64,000 bases of DNA from Lachnospiraceae bacterium AC2031 (lineage in GTDB: Bacteria > Bacillota > Clostridia > Lachnospirales > Lachnospiraceae): assembly GCA_000687975.1 (NCBI GenBank), contig JIAB01000001.1:992001-1056000 (forward strand), given 5' to 3'. Each line of letters opens with the position of its first letter. The first letter of the stretch is position 1. A program made the translations under genes and the position numbers. The notes below the pieces were generated by a model. The model was not told where the DNA came from. It saw nothing but the letters and a program-made list of their open reading frames with translations, and searched no databases. Below, in pieces: positions 16,612 through 24,551 of this stretch.

Positions 16612-16640
16612 AATATACGCTCATGATCTATTTTTGTCAA
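16612..16640 (-). promoter_or_regulatory. Sigma-A promoter of the metal-resistance operon
   Basis: On the minus strand a perfect TTGACA (16635-16640) is followed after 17 bases by TATATT (16612-16617). It directs the repressor, HMA and ATPase genes. Confidence 0.88.
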
Positions 16641-17085
16641 CGACTTTTTTACAAATATTTTAAATCACTTTTCCAAATATCTAAGTACTTTATATTGTTA
16701 AGCTTTTAGTGCTTCACAATTGCTTAACATATGTAATAATCTTGTAAATATTTAGTTTGATATCCCCTGATTTATATGTGTTTCTGGGGATAAAACGTCC
16801 CCTAACCCCCTATTTTGTTACGTTCTGATGTAACACTTTTGAAACAGTCATTTGTGTACTTTACATAATATCTTGGGGTGATTTACATAACACCCCACTA
16901 TATTTTGTGCATTTTGTATAAATCAACTAAATATTCCACAATATAATCATCACATTCACGAAATGTTACAAAAATGTTGCATTTATATTAATATTGATGT
17001 AAATTTGATGCATAAACAAAATGATATTTGCTACAGTTATGTAATAATTTATTTACAGCTAAGTACAGCTAAAAGGAACTTGTTT
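16641..17085. other. Intergenic leader with two GC-rich inverted repeats
   Basis: This AT-rich gap lies upstream of the 3D-domain gene. It contains TATCCCC...GGGGATA (16761-16792) and TGGGGTG...CACCCCA (16874-16897), both perfect 7-bp stems, and a CCCC-rich tract between them. No known riboswitch or gene was recognised. An in-frame extension of the 3D protein into this region from 16963 lacks a ribosome binding site and was not used. Confidence 0.4.
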
Positions 17086-17646
17086 ATGAGACTAAATACT
17101 AAAAAGAAGATTCGACTCACTCTTGCAACATCAGTATTTGCCGCTCTTACAATATGGGGAGTACATTTACCAGCGCAGGACATCACTGCTGAAGAGACAT
17201 CTTCAATAGATGCATTCACTCAGGAAATTCTTGATGAGCATAAGGCTGAGGTTGAAGCCGAGAAAGCACTTCAGAATGCAAAGTGCCGTGAGATGTATGA
17301 GAACCGAATCGAAGATTATAAGCTTCAGGCTGAGACAAGTCTTGACCGTGTAGCTAAAAACAGCCAGAATGCTGAAAAAGGAAGCTTCATTGGAAGCTAC
17401 CAGCTTACAGCTTATATAGCAACTGGTAACAGATGTGCTTCAGGAGTTTACCCAACAGTTAATCATACAGTTGCTTGCAACTCTATTCCACTAGGAACTA
17501 AGATCTATATCGAAGGTTACGGTGAGTTCGTTGTTGAAGATACTGGTGGAATGGCTGGAAATGTAATTGACATCTTCGTTGCTGACTATGGCTCAGCTAT
17601 CCAGTTTGGACGTAGAACAGCTAACGTTTATGTAATATCCGAATAA
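17086..17646 (+). CDS. Secreted 3D-domain cell-wall protein
   Basis: A 186-residue exported protein. Residues 1-35 are a signal or anchor segment (basic start, then LTLATSVFAALTIWGVHLPA). Residues 40-95 are helical and charged. Residues 104-186 form a 3D domain, named for three Asp: Asp152 in VEDTGG, Asp162 and Asp167 in NVIDIFVADYGSA, followed by FGRR. The fold is shared with MltA and RpfB-type enzymes and points to peptidoglycan cleavage outside the cell. AAAAGGAA lies eight bases before ATG 17086, which fixes the start. Confidence 0.88.
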   Translation: MRLNTKKKIRLTLATSVFAALTIWGVHLPAQDITAEETSSIDAFTQEILDEHKAEVEAEKALQNAKCREMYENRIEDYKLQAETSLDRVAKNSQNAEKGSFIGSYQLTAYIATGNRCASGVYPTVNHTVACNSIPLGTKIYIEGYGEFVVEDTGGMAGNVIDIFVADYGSAIQFGRRTANVYVISE

Positions 17647-17651
17647 ATAGC

Positions 17652-17700
17652 AAACAAAAAAATGAGTTACTTTCTTAGGAACGTAACTCATTTTTGTTTG
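17652..17700. terminator. Bidirectional terminator after the 3D-domain gene
   Basis: AATGAGTTAC and GTAACTCATT form the core of a longer A/T-flanked stem, with a 12-base loop. It separates the plus-strand 3D gene from the minus-strand sensor kinase and has T runs on both strands. Confidence 0.9.
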
Positions 17701-17709
17701 TTTCAATAC

Positions 17710-19038
17710 TTATGCTTCAAGCGGAAGTATTAACGTCACCTCTGTAATACCCTCAGACTCCCAGGACTTCATGAAGAGATCACCACCCAGACTTTCGGCC
17801 ATCTTCTTGGATACATAAAGGCCGATTCCCTGACCTTCCACATCTTTGGCATTTGATCCTCTCCAAAAGCTTTTGAATACGTAGGCAGTTTCCTCTTCAG
17901 AAAGAACAGTTCCTTTATTCTTTACCGATATGATAACTTCCTCATCCTGCCGTCCCATGGTAACAGTTATGCCCTGTCCCGAACCATATTTGATAGCATT
18001 TTCTACCAGCTGGGAAATAATAGTAAAGATTCCGTCTTTATCACTATTCACCAGAGGGTTATTCTCAAGAACCACCTGATACGGAATGTGCAGCAGGTTT
18101 GTCCTGCCCTCATATTCCTTCCGAACCTGTTTCTCAAGTTCCTCCAGATAAAATGCATCCACCTTGGTATGATAATCCACATCAACACGGGCGCTTTTAT
18201 CCATTATCTCTTTAACAAGCGCTTCCACTTTTTCCACATTTTGCTCTATCTTTGCAGCAGACTCAGCATCCTTTGAATTAGGTGTCTTATCATTATGATA
18301 TATGCCTCGTTCTATAGCCTGAGCATAGAGCTTTATATTGGAAAGAGGCGTCTTAATACCGTGAGCTATAGAAATGATCAGGGTCTGTTTCTCCCGCTCC
18401 ATCTGACTGAGATTCATATCCTTATGCTTCATTTCATCCTTCAGCATATTCATTCCCCAGATATATTCTCCAAAAAACCTGGACTTGGACTCCGGAAGTC
18501 CTTCGCTAACACTGCCCCTGGCAAGTTTCTTTGGATACTCCGAAAGATCATTGAAAGGTTTCAGAACTTTGTTATACGCAACTATCAAGCCTACAATAAT
18601 ACTAAAATAAGAGATGATGAGAATAATCTCAGCCATCCCTAAAACAAACCCCTCATCTTGAGTCTTATATGAATATTTAATAAATCCGATCAGCTTCCCA
18701 TCACTATCGCTAAGTGATTCTATGTATTCGCTGCTGTACTCAGTATCATTTACAGATTCCTCAGCCAGAGGCTTATCCACAGGAATAAATGTCACGTCGT
18801 TCGGAATCGCTCTGGAAGCATACTCTCCTCGTAAAGTCTCCTCTATATCCTCAAGAGCGATATTATTCACGGATGAATCCGTTAACTCATTTTGTACATC
18901 TTGAGTAATTCGATTCATTACCACAGTGCGCATTCCATTTTCTGCTTTAAAGTGCGCATCAACTATGTAGTAAATCACCAGTAAAAGAACCAGAAAGACC
19001 AGGGTGATAGGTATGATCAGTTTAATTAATCTTTTCAA
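17710..19038 (-). CDS. Sensor histidine kinase (second two-component system)
   Basis: A 442-residue membrane kinase. An N-terminal helix (about 7-27), an extracytoplasmic domain of about 110 residues and a second helix (about 135-157) precede a HAMP-like segment. The H-box is SIAHGIKTPLSNIKLY, with Gly instead of the usual Glu or Asp after His. The N-box QLVENAIKYGSG and GQGIGLYVSKKM are present; the G1 box reads NKGT. The start is TTG 19038, overlapping the regulator stop as TTGA, so the two are translationally coupled. It probably responds to an envelope signal or peptide linked to the ABC modules upstream. Confidence 0.88.
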   Translation of the reverse strand: MKRLIKLIIPITLVFLVLLLVIYYIVDAHFKAENGMRTVVMNRITQDVQNELTDSSVNNIALEDIEETLRGEYASRAIPNDVTFIPVDKPLAEESVNDTEYSSEYIESLSDSDGKLIGFIKYSYKTQDEGFVLGMAEIILIISYFSIIVGLIVAYNKVLKPFNDLSEYPKKLARGSVSEGLPESKSRFFGEYIWGMNMLKDEMKHKDMNLSQMEREKQTLIISIAHGIKTPLSNIKLYAQAIERGIYHNDKTPNSKDAESAAKIEQNVEKVEALVKEIMDKSARVDVDYHTKVDAFYLEELEKQVRKEYEGRTNLLHIPYQVVLENNPLVNSDKDGIFTIISQLVENAIKYGSGQGITVTMGRQDEEVIISVKNKGTVLSEEETAYVFKSFWRGSNAKDVEGQGIGLYVSKKMAESLGGDLFMKSWESEGITEVTLILPLEA

Positions 19039-19715
19039 TCGTCACCACCAAATATGTATCCTTTTCGCCAAACAGTTTTTATTATCTTCGGGGAATTAGG
19101 ATCTATCTCCAGCCGTTCCCGAAGCCATCTCACATGCACATTAAGGGTTGAAGGCTCAACAAAAGCGTCACCCCACACTGCATCAAAAAGCTCATCCTTT
19201 TCCAGGAGTCTCCCCTGATTCTCCATCATGTATAAAAGCAGGTCGTACATCTTACCGCGTATATCAAGAAGTTTTCCGTCCTTATAGACCGCTCTCTTAT
19301 CCTTCTCGATAAGTATGTTATCATAGCTCAGCTTTTCATCGAGACCTGTACTACTCTCGCTCCTACGCATAAGTGCTCTTATCTTGGCTGTGAGAATCGG
19401 AATAGAAAGAGGTTTTTCCACATAGTCATCCGCTCCCAGTTTATAGCCTAACAGCTTACTTTCCTCATCATCTCTTGCGCTCATAATGATAATAGGAATG
19501 TTCCCATGCTCCCTTATTACACTGCAGGCCGCAAATCCATCTATTCCTGGAAGCATAATGTCCAGCAGTACAAGAGAAGGAATTTCTTCTTCCAAGTATT
19601 CTATTCCTTCCTCAGCAGTACCAGTGGTTTTTACAGAAAAGCCTTCCGCCTCCATAAAATCAGCGATCAAGCCGCGAAGTTCTGCCTCATCTTCAATTAT
19701 TAGAATATCTGCCAT
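19035..19715 (-). CDS. OmpR/PhoB-family response regulator (second two-component system)
   Basis: A 226-residue regulator. The receiver domain has the acidic pair in IIEDEAE, the phosphorylated Asp in VLLDIMLPG, and Lys in VEKPLSI. The C-terminal winged helix ends in LNVHVRWLRERLEIDPNSP and the wing KTVWRKGYIFG. Promoters of the adjacent ABC genes are the obvious targets. It lies 12 bases after the Ntn-hydrolase-like lipoprotein gene. Confidence 0.92.
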   Translation of the reverse strand: MADILIIEDEAELRGLIADFMEAEGFSVKTTGTAEEGIEYLEEEIPSLVLLDIMLPGIDGFAACSVIREHGNIPIIIMSARDDEESKLLGYKLGADDYVEKPLSIPILTAKIRALMRRSESSTGLDEKLSYDNILIEKDKRAVYKDGKLLDIRGKMYDLLLYMMENQGRLLEKDELFDAVWGDAFVEPSTLNVHVRWLRERLEIDPNSPKIIKTVWRKGYIFGGDD

Positions 19716-19727
19716 TTTTAACCTTTT

Positions 19728-21188
19728 CTATTCTTCTACACGGACGAAAGCGGGATGATCCTCAACGCCTTCTGTCCCAGTAAAAACTACATCTATATTT
19801 CCAGTACTATAATCATAGATTATTGTCTGATATACATTTTCTGAATAAAGCTTCTGGAAACGACCTATTCTTTCAGTTGACTCACGGGTCACAATCCCCT
19901 TCACGTCTGCTAAAGAAAGCTTCTCCTTTTCTCCTACCCAGGTGTTAAACTTTGTAAACCGTACAAAGTTGTTTCCCACGCACGTAAAGTTATCTATATT
20001 ATCTTTTGTCATAAAAGTATTAACCACACAGAGACTGTCTGGATTATCCCAGGTAATGCCATCCATCAGTGGAGTATCTGCATCTCTGAGAATAGAAAAT
20101 CCCATATCATCTTCATCAACTTCACCTGTTGATGCATACTTTTCCAAAACCTTCTCAGGATCATCTACCCAGTCCTCAGCCACAAATGCATCCGACTTGT
20201 CAGTGATAATAATATTATGGGAGTAAGTGAAGTTCTTACTTTCTCCAACCATATATTCACCTACTGAACGTGCTTCTGACATATGTTCTACCGCATATCT
20301 CAGTTCATAAGTATAACACTTTTTACCCTCAGAATAATAGTCAAATCCTGTTCCCACATCCAGTATCCCAGCCATAACACCGTCATCATTTATTATAGTC
20401 AGAACGTCCAGCATTCCAAGAACCGAAAATGTCATATAACTGTTTCTATCTTCCGGCATTTTAAAATGTGTCACTGCATGTGCCAGGCACATCTGATTTT
20501 CACTACCGAGTGTCCACTCAAGAGTCCTGCTGGTAATCTTCTCACCTGTTTCAGTTTTCTCTCCCCATACAGACAGAGCATTGCAGCTGGTTCCTCTAAG
20601 AGTATCCGGAACCATACTGACCAGAAGAGCCTCCTCATAGCTCACCTTTCCATCTTCAGTAAAGCCTGTTTCTCCCTGGGACAGGGTTTCTGCAAAACCA
20701 AATAATTCTTCCTTATAGTCTTCAGGAATATTAACTATAAGATCATCTATTCTGTCCTGAACCGGAGAGTAATCTCCATTTATACTCGGAAATGCCATAT
20801 TAATATTTTCATATAAATAAGGCTCCATTATCTCCCCAAACTTAAAATCAGTCTTCAGTATGGTTTCAGCATAAGCACGACCTACTGCACCATAATCTCC
20901 GCCTGTATAATCCAGATAGACCTCATAATAAGAAGGTTTCTTTTCGATGGTACATAGGCCATCTGCAGAAGAATAAGTCTCTATAGCATCTTCCTTAGTT
21001 GCCTCTTCACCCTCATAACTTTCATTATTTAGAGTTGAACCCACCGGTTCTATACTACTTTCAGCCGAAACATCAGGCACAAAATTCTCATAGGTTGCAG
21101 TACTGGTATTGCAGCCTGTAAGACAATGCAGTAAGCACGTTCCTAATAACAAGCTAATTATTCTATTTTTCCTGGTATTATATCTCAT
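19728..21188 (-). CDS. Lipoprotein with an Ntn-hydrolase (C45-like) domain
   Basis: A 486-residue exported protein. The signal peptide ends in LTGC with Cys26, so it should be a lipoprotein. Residues about 85-480 resemble the C45 acyl-transferase/Ntn-hydrolase group: GTSCNALSVWGEKT with Cys202 as the likely nucleophile, followed by SRTLEW. Relatives cleave or transfer acyl-amide bonds (penicillin acylation, acyl peptides, bile-acid amides). The Cys is internal, so autocleavage before Cys202 would be required. It stands between an ABC module and a two-component system, which suggests handling of an acylated signal or antimicrobial. The assignment is by motif layout only. Confidence 0.65.
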   Translation of the reverse strand: MRYNTRKNRIISLLLGTCLLHCLTGCNTSTATYENFVPDVSAESSIEPVGSTLNNESYEGEEATKEDAIETYSSADGLCTIEKKPSYYEVYLDYTGGDYGAVGRAYAETILKTDFKFGEIMEPYLYENINMAFPSINGDYSPVQDRIDDLIVNIPEDYKEELFGFAETLSQGETGFTEDGKVSYEEALLVSMVPDTLRGTSCNALSVWGEKTETGEKITSRTLEWTLGSENQMCLAHAVTHFKMPEDRNSYMTFSVLGMLDVLTIINDDGVMAGILDVGTGFDYYSEGKKCYTYELRYAVEHMSEARSVGEYMVGESKNFTYSHNIIITDKSDAFVAEDWVDDPEKVLEKYASTGEVDEDDMGFSILRDADTPLMDGITWDNPDSLCVVNTFMTKDNIDNFTCVGNNFVRFTKFNTWVGEKEKLSLADVKGIVTRESTERIGRFQKLYSENVYQTIIYDYSTGNIDVVFTGTEGVEDHPAFVRVEE

Positions 21189-21222
21189 TCCTAAATCTCT
21201 TCTTCATTCATTTATAAATATA

Positions 21223-21984
21223 TTAGTATCCCTGTTCCATAAGCCATTTGTTGATCTTTCTTTCGCGCTGTGTAAGATCTGCCTCATCCTCCAGCTTTCC
21301 AAGTTCAATCTCCCCCTCCAGATGACCATCCATCAGGTAGATCACTCTGTCACTTGCTGCAGCCACTCGAGAACTATGCGTAACCATCATTATGGCTGTA
21401 CCGTCTTTATTTACATTTACCAGCTCATTAATTACTGCACTTGCTGACTTGGAGTTAAGAGCTCCCGTAGGTTCATCAGCAAAAAGGACCTTGGGATGAT
21501 TTATAAGTGCGCGACAAAGACAGGCACGCTGCAGCTGTCCACCTGAAACTTCATTAATGGCATTGTCCGCAATCTCCATAATTCCAAGACGTCGCATAAG
21601 CATTTCTGCTTCTTCTTTTATCTCTGCCCTATCCCTAATTCCCGCATGAAAGCCAGGAAGTAATATATTATCTAATATGCAAAGCTTTCTCACCATATAC
21701 ATCTGCTGGAAGATAAATCCCATACTCACAAGACGTTCTCTAGCCATAGCCTTATCCGAAAGCTCAGAATAATTCTTACCAAGGAAAGTTATCTCACCAG
21801 ATGTAGCCTTATCCATTCCACTTACAGTATAGAGCATAGTTGACTTACCACTTCCCGAAGGACCCATTATAGTTACGAACTCTCCCTCATTTAAAGTGAA
21901 ATCAATATTCTGCAGAACATTATTGCTATATTTATTTACAATATAGGTCTTACACAGACCCTTTACATCAATTACCGTTTCCAT
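21223..21984 (-). CDS. ABC transporter ATP-binding protein (second FtsX-type module)
   Basis: A 253-residue ATPase of the MacB/LolD/BceA class. Walker A GPSGSGKST, the signature VSGGQLQRACLCRALI and Walker B VLFADEPTGALNSKSA are present, with the GALNS of this class. AAAGGA eight bases before ATG 21984 fixes the start; an in-frame TTG 15 bases upstream is less likely. It pairs with the permease ending at 22033. Confidence 0.93.
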   Translation of the reverse strand: METVIDVKGLCKTYIVNKYSNNVLQNIDFTLNEGEFVTIMGPSGSGKSTMLYTVSGMDKATSGEITFLGKNYSELSDKAMARERLVSMGFIFQQMYMVRKLCILDNILLPGFHAGIRDRAEIKEEAEMLMRRLGIMEIADNAINEVSGGQLQRACLCRALINHPKVLFADEPTGALNSKSASAVINELVNVNKDGTAIMMVTHSSRVAAASDRVIYLMDGHLEGEIELGKLEDEADLTQRERKINKWLMEQGY

Positions 21985-22032
21985 ACCATTTCCTTTCAAA
22001 ACCTGAAGATCATTCTACGATATAATTTGTCA

Positions 22033-24447
22033 TTATTCTTCGCGGATGTTCCAAATGTTTATCTTATTGATCCGTCTTAGGCAAAGTCGAAATGCCAGAA
22101 TTACTACTCCAAAAATAATGCCAGGTATTATCACCAGTTTATCCAACATATTCGGCACAAACCTAAATCCTGTAATACTAAATGTTTCGAATACCTTTTC
22201 TGCAAAAAGATTTCCACCTGTAAATTCAAAAATATTGGCAAGAATATATGCTAGGATCAGAATGATTCCCATACGTATTATCTGCCACTTCCTTAGGTCC
22301 TTAAGTGAAAATCCTACACACTTAAGCATAGCCACCTGCGGAGTTTCAAACTCCAGATCTACAGTCGTATAAAGAAGTGTATTGAGAGACAGGATAAACG
22401 CCACCATTATTCCGAGTACTATCTTAAGTGCCTGTATCGGTCTCAGGATATATGCGAAATTACTTTCACGAACCTCTTTATAAGTTCTAATATACTCGTC
22501 ACCAAAGTATTCCTTAAGCTTTTTAATATATTCCTTATGTTCTCTCTTCGGAGCATCTATCCAGGTATCAGTAATAAAGTAATCATCCTCCACCGCACCT
22601 GTATATTCTTCTCCCAAGATAACTGTTGGATTTCCCTCCTCCATAATGTTATAAAAACCAGTTATTATAAATTCTTTAGTTACTTCGTGATATCCGATAT
22701 GATCATCATCATATTCGTTAAACTTAAGAGTCATTTTATCGCCAATCTTCATTCCCTCTTTCTTTGCAGTAAAGTAACTCATTATCAACTCATTTTCATG
22801 TATAGGAAGCTTGCTGCCTTTTCGTAGAGGATATCTCTCATTATTTGTATCACCAAAAAGAATCCTGATTGATAGATCATCCTGATTTTCTCTAAGAGCC
22901 TCGCCATTCGTGCTGCACACATATCGATACTTTACAGGCACACCGATATCATTTGACTCCTTAACTATAAGATCCATGGCACCTATATAATCGCCGCCCT
23001 TCTGATAGTAGTAATTAGCCATATCACCGTAAACTCTATAGGTGAAATCCATTCGAACCTGAAGAAAGTTCTTTATATATTCGTGGCTGAATAGTGTGCT
23101 TTGAAGATCAAACACCATTATTATTACCGCCATGGCCATCATGTATGTGATGATCAGAAATGCATACTTGCCAAAGCTATTCACTATATTTCCAACCGCA
23201 AGGAAGGATGGAACCTTCAGTTTTTTTGACTTATATAGAGTCATACGACTAAGCTTTCCAAATCTCTCACCGTCATCACTTCCATGAATGGTTTCGATTA
23301 CCGATATCTTGTTAATCCTTCTCATCATAAATGCCGAGAAAAGCAGAATGATCGCAACGATCAATACCGAAACAAGAATCGCTATAGTATAAACTCTGGA
23401 GTGGCTGGTCTGGATCATATTCTTACAGAACTGTCTGATTACGATTCGTGAGATAGCAGAACCAGCTGTAATTCCAGCTATTCCACCAATGATTGAAAAT
23501 GTGAGATACGTAGCCGCAAACATCCAGCGATATTTCATAGAGTCAACACCGATGGCACGCATCATTCCCAGTTCCTTTTCCTCCTGTTTTATAGCCGCCA
23601 TCATCATAAATCTAATAGTAATCAGCATTATAAGAATGATCACTACACTGAGCACGACCAAAAAGTAAGATATAGCAACCACTATTGTATAATTCATGTC
23701 GATTTCCGGAGTATATTCCCAGGTAGAAAGGCCCATAACAAGATCAGCATCTGTAAGCTGCTTCTCCAACTTCCCTGAATATGTAATACTCTTCGCATCC
23801 AGCAGCATCTTATAAAGTCTAAATGGCATATCACCCTTCAGCTTTTCGAAGTCTGCATCTGATACCACCAGTTCTTCACAATTAGCAATGCTTGGATTCT
23901 TATAGATTTCTGAAACTGTAAATTCATATATATCACCAAGCTGTGTTGTGATCCTTAACTTATCGCCCCTCTTCACTCCGGCAAGATCCGCAACATCAAG
24001 GGTAATAGCCACCTCACCAGTATCTACTGAAAAGGGTTCGTCTTTGTCATCAAAAAGAAGATTGTAATTCTTGGACTGAGTAGTGAGATGAAATACATCG
24101 TGTTCCGGGAAACTGTCATCTGAAGCATATATTCCATTTATGCACACCTCAGAATCTGAAAGCTGAACATATTCCTTAATCTCTCCCCCGCGGAGCATAT
24201 CATTGGAATCTATCCATTCTTTCAGTTTATCGCCCTTTTCTTCAAAGTCTCCCATTCCAACAAGACAGTTCATTGTAATATTGGCAACATTGGTTACCTT
24301 ATCCGTAGTCTTCCTTCCTGTCAGCTCCATATACATAAGATTTGTCGCCACAACTGTAATAACTGTTGAACAGACAATAAAGATAAAAAGTATGATATTC
24401 AGACCCTTATGTGCTTTAAGGTCATTTTTTAACATTTTAAAAAACAT
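22033..24447 (-). CDS. FtsX-type ABC permease (second module)
   Basis: An 804-residue membrane protein of the MacB/FtsX permease class. It has an N-terminal helix, a large extracytoplasmic domain, a three-helix FtsX block around residues 265-380 containing EEKELGMMRAIGV, a second extracellular domain, and a C-terminal FtsX block with AMLKCVGFSLKDL. Such pumps export or sense peptides rather than form classic channels. I place the start at ATG 24447, preceded by GAGG seven bases upstream; this site and the ATG lie in the 3' arm of a strong hairpin. An alternative ATG at 24486 would add 13 residues. Confidence 0.88.
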   Translation of the reverse strand: MFFKMLKNDLKAHKGLNIILFIFIVCSTVITVVATNLMYMELTGRKTTDKVTNVANITMNCLVGMGDFEEKGDKLKEWIDSNDMLRGGEIKEYVQLSDSEVCINGIYASDDSFPEHDVFHLTTQSKNYNLLFDDKDEPFSVDTGEVAITLDVADLAGVKRGDKLRITTQLGDIYEFTVSEIYKNPSIANCEELVVSDADFEKLKGDMPFRLYKMLLDAKSITYSGKLEKQLTDADLVMGLSTWEYTPEIDMNYTIVVAISYFLVVLSVVIILIMLITIRFMMMAAIKQEEKELGMMRAIGVDSMKYRWMFAATYLTFSIIGGIAGITAGSAISRIVIRQFCKNMIQTSHSRVYTIAILVSVLIVAIILLFSAFMMRRINKISVIETIHGSDDGERFGKLSRMTLYKSKKLKVPSFLAVGNIVNSFGKYAFLIITYMMAMAVIIMVFDLQSTLFSHEYIKNFLQVRMDFTYRVYGDMANYYYQKGGDYIGAMDLIVKESNDIGVPVKYRYVCSTNGEALRENQDDLSIRILFGDTNNERYPLRKGSKLPIHENELIMSYFTAKKEGMKIGDKMTLKFNEYDDDHIGYHEVTKEFIITGFYNIMEEGNPTVILGEEYTGAVEDDYFITDTWIDAPKREHKEYIKKLKEYFGDEYIRTYKEVRESNFAYILRPIQALKIVLGIMVAFILSLNTLLYTTVDLEFETPQVAMLKCVGFSLKDLRKWQIIRMGIILILAYILANIFEFTGGNLFAEKVFETFSITGFRFVPNMLDKLVIIPGIIFGVVILAFRLCLRRINKINIWNIREE

Positions 24448-24488
24448 GCCACAACCTCGACTTTCTTTATGACGAGATTGTAGCATGT
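24444..24488 (-). terminator. Hairpin with T run covering the permease start (terminator or attenuator)
   Basis: Arms 24444-24459 and 24473-24488 pair over 16 bp with two G-U pairs and a 13-base loop; on the minus strand six Ts follow. This is a strong intrinsic-terminator shape, yet the ribosome binding site and ATG of the permease lie in its 3' arm. It may end transcription from the upstream module, limit translation of the second, or both. Confidence 0.75.
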
Positions 24489-24504
24489 TTTATTAATCCT
24501 AATC

Positions 24505-24521
24505 TTTAAGAAACTCTTAAA
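24505..24521. promoter_or_regulatory. Small inverted repeat upstream of the second permease
   Basis: TTTAAGA and TCTTAAA form a perfect 7-bp inverted repeat around three bases, between the REP-like hairpin and the start hairpin. It could be a regulator site, but nothing beyond position supports this. Confidence 0.3.
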
Positions 24522-24524
24522 ATA

Positions 24525-24549
24525 TGCAGCGGGGTCCGTCCCCGCTGCA
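24525..24549. repeat. REP-like GC-rich palindrome, copy A
   Basis: TGCAGCGGGG and CCCCGCTGCA pair perfectly around TCCGT. On the coding strand it lies just after the TAA stop of the first permease. It shares the core GGGGACGGACCCC with the palindrome at 51256, in opposite orientation relative to the genes. Confidence 0.8.
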
Positions 24550-24551
24550 CC

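Noticed and set aside
16963..17085. 41-residue N-terminal extension of the 3D-domain protein
   Set aside because: No ribosome binding site at 16963, whereas AAAAGGAA lies at the right distance before ATG 17086, which also begins with a proper signal peptide.
16641..17085. c-di-AMP (ydaO-type) or c-di-GMP riboswitch before the 3D gene
   Set aside because: The gene type made this plausible, but I could not find the conserved core bases of either class.
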